A DNA stretch of 64,000 nucleotides from assembly GCA_019914995.1 (NCBI GenBank), contig CM034139.1, forward strand, positions 4,442,461-4,506,460, written 5' to 3'. Position numbers and translations under genes: made by a program. Below, piece by piece: positions 33,501-45,577 of this stretch (position 1 is its first letter; every line of letters begins with the position of its first letter). Below the pieces are notes generated by a model. It saw nothing but the letters and a program-made list of their open reading frames with translations, was not told where the DNA came from and ran no database searches. Source of the stretch: Acanthochlamys bracteata (Eukaryota > Streptophyta > Magnoliopsida > Pandanales > Velloziaceae).

Positions 33501-36272
33501 ATAAACACTTAAACCATGTTAAATTGTTACTCGACAAGTTTCACGACTCTAGATATATAACGTCTAGTAAATGTGATGTTATTGAGTACAAATAATTTAT
33601 GTTTGCAACTGAAAAAAACATCTGTGTATGATTTGGTTCAATGATTTAGAATGTTTTTGTCTATCAACAAATTGCGTCTAGTTTACTTCTGTTTCTTTTG
33701 AATTTCCGGGTAGGTAAAGATCATTGTAGAAGATAATGCTGAAAATAGCACACAAGATGTTGGGGAACTTTGTGTTAAGAGCCCTTCTCTGTTCAAAGAA
33801 TACTGGAAACAGCCTAAGGTATGACAGCTTTTGCTTTTTGTCACTAATCCATCATCTGATGCTAAACGTCTAGCGCAACCTTTGATGTGCACTATCTTTA
33901 TTACGCAAAAGGCCAAGGATTTTCCTCCCACCGAAACAAGCTTGTCTCACTGAAAATATCTCATCATGTAATCCTGACTAATATTCTGTAGATTGCAGTG
34001 TTTGATGTTCAATGCTTCTGGCAAGACAGGTTACTGAAGAATCATTCATTGATGGAGGTTTCTTCAAGACTGGAGATACAGTTACCTTGGACGAGGATGG
34101 TTACTACATAATTCTTGGACGTAAGGCTTTGTCTTTTTCTTTAAACCTGTGAATGAACACCCTTTTCTTCAGCTGGCATATCTGTATACACTATTTTTTG
34201 TATAAAGTTGGAAGTTTCATATGCACTATCATTGAGAAACCACCTTCTAATAATACTACTTAGCTACATGCTATGGCTTATAAATATTTGGATCGTTTAG
34301 CTTGCTCTTTGGTGACTTCAGATTTGTCAATATCATATTAGTACTCATTTTGCTTTCGTAAAAAACATGTCATATCAGATGAATGCAAGGTGCACTTTTA
34401 TTGTTTAAACTGGAGAAATAGCTTTTAGCTGCTGAAGTATGATATATAGACAATATGCATTATACTTCAACTTGGTGTAGATGCATATTTAGATGTGTGG
34501 TTTATGCTTTTAGGTTTTTATGGTATAGATTCATGTGTAGTACCTCGTCCTGTTACCATGTTCACATCAATATTTTTCTCAAAATTTTCAGTAATACATC
34601 AGCTATGGCTTGCTTTTAATACAAAGTTACCATGTCCTTGTCTCTCCTACTGTAATTCGTACTCTAATATTTTCATGGTTCTGATAAGTTGCTCAATTTG
34701 AAATTTGTCTCAGTTGGGACAATGAGTTAATCCAATTGTGAGTGCATCACACTTAGTTTTCGTACTTTTTACCTGTTACAATAAAAAATGCTTTTGACCT
34801 GCAACATTTATCTACCAAAAGAATCAACGTCATAATAATAATGCTTTTACTGCAGGTACTAATGCTGACATTATGAAAGTGGGTGGTTATAAACTATCGG
34901 CATTAGAGATTGAAGCAGTAATATTAGAGGTAAGTATATGCTGATTCCATCTTCTTGAACTATTTCTTGTGTTGTTTTCATAATTTACAATTTCCGCTAA
35001 AGTTGGAGCTTTATTGCAAATCTCCATTGCATAGATATTGATGACAGAATCCGATTAAGCATATAATTGAATAAACCTGGGCCTGGAAGGCTCTGGCTAC
35101 AGGACTATAAGCTTAAAGGTGTTGCTTAGCTAGATTTCAGACCAACCTGCTATGATGAACAGAACTACAATAAGGTAGAAAATGTTAAGCACCTGATTCA
35201 CCAAATTACATCCATGTGAAATGAGGACATCGTTTGATGATTAAAAATTCCAAAGATTTTGTATATTTTAGATGATGACCCCATTGCTGGAAGATTTTGT
35301 GTATTTTTTATAAATAGAAATGTTCACTTTCACTGGTGTTCGTGCTTATATAGCTTGAATTTTTTTGATCAGCATGAAGCTGTGTCAGAGTGCTGTGTGT
35401 TGGGCTTAGCAGATAAAGACTATGGGGAAATTGTTTGTGCAATAGTTGTTCCCAATTCAGATGCACAGAAACAACCAGAGTTGAAGCCAGCTATTACCTT
35501 GGAAGAGCTTCGGAATTGGTCAAAGGACAGGCTAGCACCATACAAGGTTTGATTTCAGTAATTTGCCCTGAAATCTACATGTTCTTTAGAAGACTAAAGA
35601 TTTCCTTGATACTTCGTATTATTGCAACATGTTACCTCCATGTTTATACATTTACCAAGGGTGTTCAAAGTGTGTAGTTCCATGCAGCTTCATGAATCAA
35701 AATACTGTTGAATTTAGTACTGTCTTTTGCTTGTCAGAACAAAGCTTAGTGCTTCCATAATCATCGTTTTGCATTGGTTCTCCTGTTTGTAAGTAAATTA
35801 CACAGCTTATATTTATGTTTCTTGATGCTCTCAAAAAAGTAGCCCAAGAAGTTTGTCAAGGCCCCTCTGATTCTAGCTCATAGGACTTGATGTACGTCTG
35901 TTATAGACTTTGTTGCAATACTCAGAAAGGAAGTTCATTCAATCTGTCCTGCCCATTCTTTGAAAAGTGATTTTGTAAATCTCTTTGATCCTCACGGTTT
36001 TTAGTATTATGCTTTTGGCAAGAATTAAATGAAATTATATTTGCTCTAATACATTTGAAGGAGTCATTCTGGTAAATCTTTGACTAACCGCCATATTTCT
36101 TCTGTTAGATGCCTACCAAACTATTAGTATGGGAGTCTCTACCACGGAACGCAATGGGAAAGGTATGACATAGTTTCCTGCACATTTTGTGTAACGGAAT
36201 TCACTTATTGATTAATAACCTTGAATGTCATTGCAGGTGAACAAAAAACAGATAAAAAAGCTGTTAGAATGA
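27536..36272 (+). CDS. AAE13: Malonyl-CoA synthetase (acyl-activating enzyme 13), mitochondrial plus cytosolic starts
   Basis: AAE13 ligates malonate to CoA using ATP and feeds mitochondrial fatty-acid synthesis. Seventeen exons join in frame to 617 residues: 27536-27680, 27754-27944, 28451-28657, 29338-29524, 30113-30201, 30793-30862, 31663-31715, 32144-32251, 32413-32511, 33214-33306, 33384-33461, 33714-33818, 34030-34120, 34856-34929, 35373-35546, 36109-36162, 36237-36272. Motifs: AMP-binding loop [39 protein letters not shown], the ERYGMTE motif, [18 protein letters not shown], and [16 protein letters not shown] with the late lysine motif NAMGK. The N-terminal 48 residues are rich in S, T, L and R ([12 protein letters not shown]) and look like a mitochondrial transit peptide. 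An internal ATG at 27786 ([10 protein letters not shown]) matches the cytosolic start of Arabidopsis AAE13. Intron 6 has AT-AC ends. The identity is secure; the upstream start is well supported by frame continuity. Confidence 0.92.
28295..28351 (+). repeat. Two-copy 29-bp tandem repeat in AAE13 intron 2
   Basis: CTATTGCTGGATAAGYGCCA followed by AGCAATTGY occurs twice head to tail (28295-28323 and 28324-28351) with one substitution, so the duplication is recent. Confidence 0.85.
30863..31662 (+). other. AT-AC (U12-type) intron 6 of AAE13
   Basis: The conserved LHHVHGLF junction can only be made by joining CTACACC (ending 30862) to ATGTACATGG (from 31663). The intron then begins ATATCCTCC, a close match to the U12 5' site ATATCCTT, and ends TTAC. 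A CCCTTGAT sequence about 12 nt before the AC fits the U12 branch site TCCTTRAY at the usual short distance. There is no GT donor in frame near the exon end. Confidence 0.85.
32808..32859 (+). repeat. Exact 26-bp tandem duplication in AAE13 intron 9
   Basis: Two identical head-to-tail copies (32808-32833 and 32834-32859) begin ACTTTGCAGTATCATTGAAG. The match is perfect, so the duplication is recent. It is intronic. Confidence 0.9.
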
Positions 36273-36900
36273 TGAAGAGGCAAAATCACAATAATCACTT
36301 AGAAATGTTTCTTCCAAATAAGGGTCAATGTATTGCCTCCATCAAGTTCTGCATCCGATACTATATAATGCCATATGTCCAGTACATTGACCAAGGCTTA
36401 TAGAAGCCAAATAGTCAAAATTTCAGGCCTTAAAGGTTGGCAATGAGTAGTTGCTAAATTCATTGCATTTATTTACATAATAACTTATGTTAATCCGTTA
36501 CTCGACTACAGTCTATATCATCCAATTTATATAATTACATTATATTTTGATCTACTGTTTCCCTTTGTAAGCTTTTTCATTCAACATGTAAATGGCGTTA
36601 TTTCACCCAAGAGAAGCTCCATTTTCAAGCAAGCAAACTTCTTGTCATGCGACCAAGATATAATGTACGACAAAGTTTAAGATTGCCAAAGTTACGTTTA
36701 CAGAAATTAAGTACATCGTGGTGCTCTGTTACAGAAAAGATCTACCGGACAGAAATTAAAACTGCAACAGGTTTAAACATTGTCGAGGACTGTCACCGGA
36801 ACACCAACACATAATCATCCCATTCAAATTTCCAGCAAAAATTTGCCGTTTCTCTTGACGTTAAAAACATTATTAGGAAAAAAGGGATCTACAGCTGCAA
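36273..36900. other. Convergent 3' region after AAE13
   Basis: This holds the AAE13 3' UTR and the downstream flank of the minus-strand phosphorylase-like pseudogene. No coding signal was seen. Confidence 0.55.
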
Positions 36901-39300
36901 TCATGATTGGTTTATAAAGCTGCTGTCGGATGAATGCAATAGTAAAATGAAACGGGTAACAACACTAACAACATTTTCTGAAGCCAAGAGTGTAAATGTA
37001 GAGGCTTCACTGGGTTTCAGCTGAAAAGAACCGCCACCTGAAATTGCTGTGAGGGCAATGAAAGGAACTCCTTGCTGAAAGCAGGTGGGTGAAACAGCAG
37101 CTGTTTCCATGTCCATTGTAGTTACACTGAACTTGGAGATCATGAAGTCTTTGTATGCGGAGTTGCTAATGAAGGCATTGCCACTGGATCCTCTATGCAC
37201 TCTCACCACCACTGGTTCTCTTGGAAGGCAAGTAGTGGAGTTGATGCACCTCTTTAGCTTCATTTCCTGCAACATTGAGTTACTAGAATAAATAAGTTAG
37301 CTGGCGAACCACAAGCAGAAAAGACAAAGCTGTATATGACACTGAGACTACACCCATAAAGCATGCATGCAATAAACCAGGAGCATTTATTTAGATGAAA
37401 CGTATTAAATATGAACAACAAAAGTAAGTTGTATGATCTCAGAGTTTGAGATCTCCATCGACTATCCATAGTTTAAAAGTTTCTTGCTAAAATAATTTTA
37501 CAAAACAGTTTACGGCAATTACCTTTGACATGTTTCAATGTCTTGTAATGCTAAAAACAACTCAGCTAGCTTTTTAATCTTACACTATGTAGGAAGAACG
37601 CATTCTACCTCAAGTTCTTTGGCAAGATTATAGTATTTCTCATCAACGGGAAGCCAAAAGGCATGTTGTCTAGACTCTGGAACTCCAGAGATTGGGAAAA
37701 TCTCCGCAGGTTGAAACCAGACTCTGTTCAGAAAATTCGAGTTCACCTTTGGCTGTCCGTACACGTTGGTGTAATCTGAGAAGTCTAGGAAGCCTATATC
37801 CCTAGTATAATCTCCATTAGATTCCAATCCTAGTTCATCATTTGGCCCATCGCCATATCTCTGCAAATGAAGGAAAAAGTGATGTTGTAAGTTTGCAAGC
37901 TCTTCCAAAGTCTCTTGGGCAAAGTACAATGCACAAAGATGCCCTTCATCGAAAAGGAATTCTTGGTAGTTAATTAGCTGCATTGTTTCCAGCTTGAAAT
38001 CCTTTGATGGATGTCTATAAAACCTTCCTAATTTTTCGAGATCGGCATCATATGCCTCGTCAATTAGGAAAAATAAAAGTATTATCTAGATGCTCACATT
38101 GGCATCTACTCGCATACCTTAAAAACAGATACCAAACAAAGTTTATTCTCCTAAGTTGACAAAGCACAATGAAAACTAACATTTCGACTATACTTGTAAT
38201 GTACCAATGATATATCTAACAATCGGTTAAGAATTCTATTGACCTGCTAGTTCCAGAGTCCTACATGGGCCCAATGCTTGGCTATAGTCACATCTCCAAC
38301 TTGACAGTTGGGGTTTGGAGTTCCTGCAGTTCCAAAGTGCAAGACTCCTTTGATATTGAATAGTGTTAGCAGCAAATGAGTACTTAACCCTGCATTGAGC
38401 TGTCCAGAGAGCATAACAAATATATGAAAGACTAGAAACGAGCCCCTTCTTCATATTTCAGAACAACATTCAAGGAGTGGATGACAGCAAACATTTTCCC
38501 TATCATGCTCAGTCCAGTGATTACAACAATAATCTTTTCTTTTTCCAAACTCCCAAAGCGGAATCTCCTCCTTTCAAAAATATTTCTCCTCTTTAGATAG
38601 GTTCACAAATTAAATTTACTATCCAATTAACAAAAGTTGCATTGACAATGAACCATACATATCAAATGTGGTGTCTCAGAATGTTTTCTGATCGATTCGC
38701 AGGGAACATGAGCAATCAATGTGACTCTACTGGATAGTAAAACAAATGAGCCTGTCTGGATTAACATATGAATTGGAAATTGTTATACCTATTCATTCAG
38801 ATTATGTGCGAGATGAATGCCATGTATGTGCGACATAAAAAGCATCTAGGAGTAGCTATTCAATATATCCGAGCCTACTAAATAGGATAATAAAGCTAAA
38901 CAGTACCGATCATATGCTCATGAGATACTAGAATTGGTTCAAAAAGCTACTACCTAGCATGAAATGTTCAAAAGGATCATAAAAAGTTAAAAACCAATAC
39001 CTCTAACCAGAAGAACCAAAAAGCAAGGAATAAGATTGGCAATACTGAATGCATGTGAGATGTAATACCTGCTGCAATATCTAAGTGAGGCAAGTCCTGA
39101 TCTTGGACAAAGCTTGGAGACTGCAGAAGAGGGAACATTTCATAAACATTAGGCACCACCAAGCCTAAGAAGGGACCATCCTTGTTTATGCTCTCAATCC
39201 TTCTCATGGTACTCTCTGGAACTGCTCCAAGAGAACCAGCAGGAATCGAAGGCATGAAAGCAAAGAAGCTGATTACTAGAGAAAACCCCAGTGATGCCAT
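36901..39300 (-). pseudogene. Bark storage protein / nucleoside phosphorylase-like pseudogene
   Basis: Exon-like blocks on the minus strand: 39300-39069, about 38560-38480, about 38440-38245, 37860-37609, 37266-36901. The first starts MASLGFSLVISFFAFMPSIP, a plausible signal peptide, then STMRRIESINKDGPFLGLVV. Later blocks carry FRFGSLEKEKIIVVITGLSM, LNAGLSTHLLLTLFNIKGVL, HFGTAGTPNPNCQVGDVTIA, RYGDGPNDELGLESNGDYTR, VPESRQHAFWLPVD and CINSTTCLPREPVVVRV. Three lesions are visible. The join of blocks 1 and 2 is out of frame by one base. The expected donor after ITGLSMI reads GG, not GT. The conserved GLWNWQ motif reads GLWN-stop-Q because TGG became TAG (about 38249). The 3' blocks are intact, so inactivation looks fairly recent. 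Working relatives are vacuolar or secreted storage or nucleosidase-like proteins. A sequencing error could explain one lesion but hardly all three. Confidence 0.75.
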
Positions 39301-40390
39301 CTGTTTCTTTGCATTCACAATCAAGTCAACCTTCAGACAAACAAGAGCAGCAGGAGAGCAGCTTTGGGTACTAGTTTGAAGACCGAAACCTTCACCATTT
39401 ACAAATAGGGACCATTCAAGCCCAGTTTGCTTGGGCTCAGCCGAAGTAGTTGCCACATGAGCACTGGCCACTTCCATAGTAACAGAATGATTAGAATCTC
39501 TATGCAGCATTTCTCTGCTTGGCATTTCATCGAACACATCTAGTGCGTATGTTACATACATTCCTTTACTCTTTCGTAAATTGCATTTCACAATAATAAA
39601 TTAATAATAATGGAAGTATAAAGCTACATATATGAGTAGGATCTAGGACATCTACACATCGATGGATCTATCAAGATCACGAGGATTATAAATTCACGTA
39701 ATCATCCATCACTAGCTATACGTGAGCTAGCTAGCACGATATTTGATCACATATATAGAATAGAGTTGGGAACTAATGATCAGAAATTATTTCATAGGTA
39801 GATTAATTATATAGACTCTCTTGTACAATGATAACCAACAGCAATCACAAATACTGGAAACATTGGAACATTTTGAACTAAAATTTCTCAGAGTGGATAG
39901 ATACGACTAAAACGATCGGTCGATTGCTTGACAAGAAAAACCGATCTTGCCTTCTTCGATTTTCTGCTTGTCATCAATGTACGCAAGATTTAATTTAATC
40001 AAGCAATAAATATACAAACTCCAAATTTCTTAACAATAATTAGGACATACTTACAGGCTTCTACATCTGCATACATCAGTTTATGATCAGATGTATATGA
40101 AAATTAAAACACTAGACAATATACATTTCCTTGCAGGACTTCACCAAGTAAATAATATTAATCAAACTTTCTTCCTGGCAAAAATTAACCTGTTGGCCAT
40201 AATCTAGAGTCTTAAGTTTAAAGTAGTTGTAAGTAGTGCATAGCATCATGAGCAATCAGTCGTTGCGATGTTGGCAGACTGACTGCTCATGATGTTATAT
40301 CTAACAACTCCCATTCCATTATAGCCTATAGAGCTTGTAAGCTTATTCCATAATCGTTCATGCTGGCCGGAAATTCTTGAGGATATATTA
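39301..40390. other. Spacer between two minus-strand loci
   Basis: The left 300 bp continues the open frame of the phosphorylase-like block upstream of its likely start, but without family similarity, and is probably its leader or promoter. The right part is the 3' flank of the bHLH gene. Nothing else was recognised. Confidence 0.5.
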
Positions 40391-40871
40391 CTACTGAAAG
40401 CCTCCGGCAAAAGCAGGAGCCCAGTAATCTGCTCCATTGTCGCTCCCTACATGCATTGTACATGATACTGGGACCAAGCACAGCCCTCTACTCCTCAAAT
40501 CCTTCTTTGCCTCTTCATCACTAGTACTCCTTTCCTGGCAATTAATATATACATACATAATAATTAATAAAATTTACTCAATCAGTAAGCATTATGTGGA
40601 ACGCACTAGTTCTTCGTGTAAACAAGTAGTTTGTTCGGCTACCTGATTAGAAGCACCTCTTCTCTTACTTGAAGGATCATTTAACAACTGCATACATAAC
40701 AAGTACAGAATCAATATTATTATAAGTAATGAGTAGCAAGCTTTGCTTTTTGAAAAAGCTGTACAGCAGGTCAACTACTATATATTAATGCTTTTGATTA
40801 AAAGCTGTAAAGCTAGCTCACGATCATAGAGAACAAAGTTCCACAAAGATATATACATAATCATGTTATTG

Positions 40872-40906
<35 letters not shown>

Positions 40907-42947
40907 AGGAAGGCATGGATCCAATGTAGCTAAGCCTTACCTGACCAGGGTCTTCTGGAAATATGCAACTTGATCTCTCCCCTTGTCCCTGTAACAAGTT
41001 ATATATAACATCCACTATTATTGTTAAGAACATAATTGTTTATGAACTAATGCATATACATATATATGCATGGAGACAAGAGGTTGAAGATAAAATGTAC
41101 AGCTATATTGATATAGATACTTATAGCTTACTTTCAGACAAAATAAAAGGACATGCACCAAAAACCATTCCCATACTTGGTTTTAATTATCTTCTTCTAG
41201 CAACATTCATTTGTGTACGCATTCTGATAACATACAGAGAGAGAGAGAGAGAGAAGAGTTACAGTGGTTAGTTAATAAACTACTTACATGTTTACTATTA
41301 CTTCTTATATTTGAAGAAGAAGGGCCCAAGTATGGGGAGCTGAGAGCCTGCAGGTAAAAACAACGGTAATAAGCTACAACAGTGAATGAGAAAGCATAAT
41401 AAGGTTGAACAGATGCCAACGAATTGAATGAAAGAAAGAAAGATTCTGCACAAGAAAACAATAAGGCGGTCATGCATTGGGAAATGGAGCAAAGAAACTT
41501 TTTTTTTCTGCGAGCATGCGTGCTCTCATAAAGCTGAGTCCTTCGCTTTCAGTTCATTCATTGATTTTCAGTGGTTGATCACACGAAGAAGAAGCAGAAA
41601 AGAAAGAAAGACCAGTTAAAGATCTTGGACCTCGATTTGGTTTTGCAGGAATCTGATGTATCCAATGGCTTCCAACAGTACTGAAGCTGTGTCAGTCTGC
41701 AAATTAATACATGTTTTTAAAGCATTGACAGAATAATCTTTCTATTATAATAAATATCAAAAGATGGAAGTTGTTGCCCGATTTTATCACTCATTTCATT
41801 TTTGACAAAATTCTAAAGATTGTTAATTTGATACCTTTCCAAATGGTGAAACTAGCTGGTGAAGAGCTGTTATTCTATCTCCTAGCTTCTCCTTCCTCAC
41901 CTGAAAACCAAAACGAGAAATTAGTTGTGTTTTGTGCTACAATGCTACTAAAGAGAGAGATCCAAGAGAATTATATATGATCATAAACCTTGAATGTTGA
42001 TTGTGCTGAAGACTGAACCCTAGTCTTCTTGTAGGGTGATAAACCTGCTCCAGTAGTGCTGTTGCACTGAAGACAACATATACTTAGAGGCGTAGTTTTA
42101 TTGAAGAAAAAAATTAATTAATCAAAGAACACCATGGATCATCCCTAGTTAGAAATATTTGTACTTTCTTTGATAACATTAGTTAGCTTAGTCACCTCAG
42201 ATGAAGGATCAGGTTGGTGATGTCTTTTTTCAGCAGCAGTGGGTTTGCTGCTGCTGGAGAAGTCAAGCATGCTGCTGCTTAAGCTTGTAGTGACGCAAGA
42301 CCTAGGAGAAGAAGTGGACCGAATTTGATGATGATTCCAACCAGATGTGCAGGTCGCAGCAACATGGCTGATCTCTTGAGCGCAACTTCCATAGCCAGCA
42401 TATGTGCTCTCAGCCATCTCTTGCTTGATTGCATCCATATGAACACTTGCAGCTGTTGTTGTTGAGTAGAAGCCCTGCTGCTCTTCCCAGTCCTCCGTTT
42501 TTTTCGCCGGAAATAATTGAGTGCTATAGCTGCACTCCTCTTCTCCTTCTATGAGTCCTCCGCTAGATATAATCAGAAGTCGTAAGAAATTTTAAACAAG
42601 GATTATATGTAAGACATCAGAAGGAATATGCATATATATAGATCGATGCATGGAAATGCTTTATAAAGATTGATTGATTATTACAGCAACAGTTGGCTCC
42701 ATGACTCAGGCAACTCTTGGTTGTTGTTGTCATTGCAAGATGCAGCAGCCATGGAAACAAAGCTTGGTTGCTGTTGTTGATGTTGTTGTTGAAAGAATAA
42801 TGAAGGAGTTGACGAAGGTAGTAGGAAAGGGTACTGAAGAGTTGTTGTCGTTGAAGGCCTGATACCGCTACTCATTTCCAACCAGTTATTGGTGCTACCT
42901 CCGACCATCTGCTGCACTTCAAAACTTGGAAATACCCCTCTATTCAT
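40391..42947 (-). CDS. Atypical bHLH transcription factor (bHLH68/112/123 group)
   Basis: Nine exons, in transcript order: 42947-42685, 42562-42196, 42066-41989, 41900-41835, 41696-41631, 41347-41288, 40988-40941, 40687-40643, 40534-40391. They join in frame to 378 residues. The start [17 protein letters not shown] matches the usual opening of this subgroup. A glutamine- and serine-rich activation-like region follows ([12 protein letters not shown]). The helix-loop-helix is [20 protein letters not shown] then [20 protein letters not shown]. The basic region lacks the His-Glu-Arg set needed for E-box binding, so this is an atypical bHLH. The conserved tail [20 protein letters not shown] then [15 protein letters not shown] is diagnostic. 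Relatives act in stress responses, root development and cuticle or iron regulation. An in-frame ATG 39 bp upstream (42986) is possible but less conserved. Confidence 0.92.
40875..40904. repeat. (TA)n microsatellite in a bHLH intron
   Basis: A run of alternating A and T of about 30 bp lies between the exons at 40643-40687 and 40941-40988 of the bHLH gene. Confidence 0.95.
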
Positions 42948-45339
42948 GGCCTGCTTCCCAAAACTTGATTCCCTTTTCGAGTTCAAATTTTCTCACAAGT
43001 CAATCTTGATGAGATTCTTCGCTTCTACTTTGATGAGCTATGAAAGAAGAATGAAAAAACTAATTCACAGGAGTCTTCGTTCAGAGGTCTGCTATGCTGC
43101 TGTAGATAATAGATGGATAGGTAGATAGCTAGCGAAAGCAATAGCATGAAAGATCTAGGAGAGAGGTGGTTTTTGTTTTTATTCTTGCTTTGTTTCAAAA
43201 CCCTTTTTTTTCTTTCTTCAATCTCTATGATGGTTTCTTTCTTTCTTCACTTTCTAATAATTTCCCTTTTCCCTGGTTTCCCTCCTCTCTCTCGTTCCTT
43301 TTATTTTTCTTCAAAAGAAAAAAAAAGCTTTTACTTTATAGCAAAGCTAGTGGCTGTGTTTTCACACCAAAAGTAAAGCGAAGCAAAGTGTTAATTTTCA
43401 TAGATTCATATCAAATATGTTTACGATTAAGATTAATATCAAAATCAAATTATTCTGATTCCTGATTTGTTATAGTATGGTACTGAAATTATACATGCAA
43501 AGTAAAAATAGGCATAGGATCCGTTCCATACTAGAAGAGGGAGTTTTTATGATTTTAGAGTTGACGGAGACAATTAGTTGAAAATAATTTTAAGAACATG
43601 AGTTTTGTGAAATTGAAATTTGAAGTCATAATTAAAACATTATAGTTCCGAGTGATAACTGAAACACAAAAAATGATCAAAATTTGAAATCTAAGAAAAA
43701 AATTAGAATTTCTTGTAATTAGAATATGCCATTAGTGTGGACCAAATGTTAGTGCAAAGTTGATAATACATAGCTATCGATGTCGTTATGGTAGACCGTA
43801 GAAGTTCATAGACATCACGGCTTCTAAGAATATCTTTTTTTTTTTTTTTTTTTTGATCTTATAATCGAATCAAATCTGCTCAATTGTATGTAAACACAGT
43901 AGTGATTTATGTGCACGGTTCAATAATTGCTTACTGAAATAAGAGTTTTCCATTTTTATCTTCTTCGTTATTATTATTATTGGAGAAAAGTTAAACATAT
44001 TTATCAAACACATTTTTAATTTGAGATTAGTAAAAGAAACTTGCTAGCTAGCTATTGCACTCATCGTATATGTTGAAGACAAAATTATATAGTATAATGA
44101 ATTTGAGAAAAATTAATGTACACCATGCAATTGAGATGTCTTCAGAAAGTCTTATTACTCCAAGGAGTGCCTTAGAAGTGAAGGCTTACCTTATAACATA
44201 TGTCAACAAGCTTTCTGTAAAGTAAACATATAATATGTATATATATTAGTAGTTCATATATATGATATAAATTCTTTGGAACATACATATACATACAGAG
44301 ACATAAAGATCGATGTTTGTCAGTGAACAACTAAGTTTATATCTAAATAAATAGACAATTCTAGCTAATAATTAATAGACAACACAACAGTGCAGCAGAA
44401 TGAGAACAGCTAGCAGCTAAACTACCCTTCACAAAACATTCCTTAGAGCTAGAGGTACATAAACATTAAACAAAAACCCTAATGGAGCCTAATTAAACTA
44501 GAGAAAATATGTTCATAATCAAGATTCATATGCTCATGTGAGTGAGTGTAGTGAATTAATGATCATGATCAGTTAGGGTTTTTTTGCTTTTCTTTTCCTG
44601 GACCGTATATATAGTACTGATCGATAGAAAGGATCTTTGTCGTTATGTCCTTTGCTCTTTAGCTCTTAGCGATCGATCGATCTCCATTCTTTTGTTGATA
44701 GCTTCTTTGCTTTTAGATTTTCCTCGATCACACACAGACACAGACAGCCCCAGCACCTTCATTCTTAATCCCCTTCACTTGTCTTCTTCTGCTCCTCCAT
44801 TATTCCTTCTCCTGTTAGTTAACTGTACCTTTAAGTTAACTACATATATCCTATAATCATCTAAATCTATTTAGTTATATGTATATATATGTTGCTTTGT
44901 TCGTGTTTCTATTATTAGGGAACACATGCATGTGTTTGATGGTTCTTTTTTTAAAGTGTTCATTCTTTTTTCTTTTCTTTGTGAAAGGGATCAATGCATA
45001 TGTCCAAGAGCTTTTAATTTGCTTGGTGAAAAAAAATGAAAACACCTTATGTATAAACTGATGAATTAGCTATAGCACTTGCATTGTTAATTTATAAAAC
45101 CATAGTATATCTAGCTGGAGAAATTTAATTACCAAAGCAAAAACAAATGCTTCACTACTAGCTATCAACTTTAATATATATTATTTATTTTTATGCATGT
45201 ATTTATAGTATGTCAAATTACAGTGGTCGTTTGGCTCTCCATTATAAGTACATATTTATTTTTATTTCAATTTTACATTTAAAAAAAATTATAATATTTT
45301 TTAATAAGTTTTAGAAGTTTGAAAGTGTATGTTATTAAT
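42948..45339. other. Upstream region of the bHLH gene
   Basis: This is the likely leader and promoter side of the minus-strand bHLH gene. It includes a pyrimidine-rich block at 43190-43330, a T run at about 43831-43853 and many short AT stretches. A moderately GC-rich piece at about 44630-44800, with CACACAGACACAGACAG, could be a distal promoter segment or an unrecognised leader exon. No protein-coding motif was seen. Confidence 0.45.
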
Positions 45340-45342
45340 TAA

Positions 45343-45577
45343 GGTGATGTTTGGCTACATTTTTTTATTTATTTTTATTCTAATTTTTTAATTTATATTT
45401 TTAATAACCTTATACAATATTTTACAAAATTATGTTTAATTTTAAAAATACAAAAAATTTAAATACTAAGATCTTATTATTATTATTATATTTAATAAAA
45501 AGTAGAGCTTATTTAAAAGAAAATTAAAAAATATTTTCGCTCTGATTTTTTTTAAAAAAACACTTCCAAACATTTCA
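45343..45577. mobile_element. MITE-like inverted-repeat element
   Basis: GGTGATGTTTGGCTACATTT at the left pairs with TGAAATGTTTGGAAGTGTTT (reverse complement of the right end). TAA precedes the left end; the right flank is AAA, so the duplication is imperfect. The body is AT-rich. Confidence 0.55.

Noticed and set aside
39301..39591. Upstream in-frame extension of the phosphorylase-like block containing a VFDEMPSR-like string typical of PPR proteins
   Set aside because: Only one short string resembles a PPR repeat, no repeats follow, and the family start at 39300 with a signal peptide is more plausible. Likely leader sequence and coincidence.
43831..43853. T run as a retrotransposon poly-A tail on the minus strand
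   Set aside because: No retroelement coding remnants or target duplications were seen beside it; it is a simple T run.
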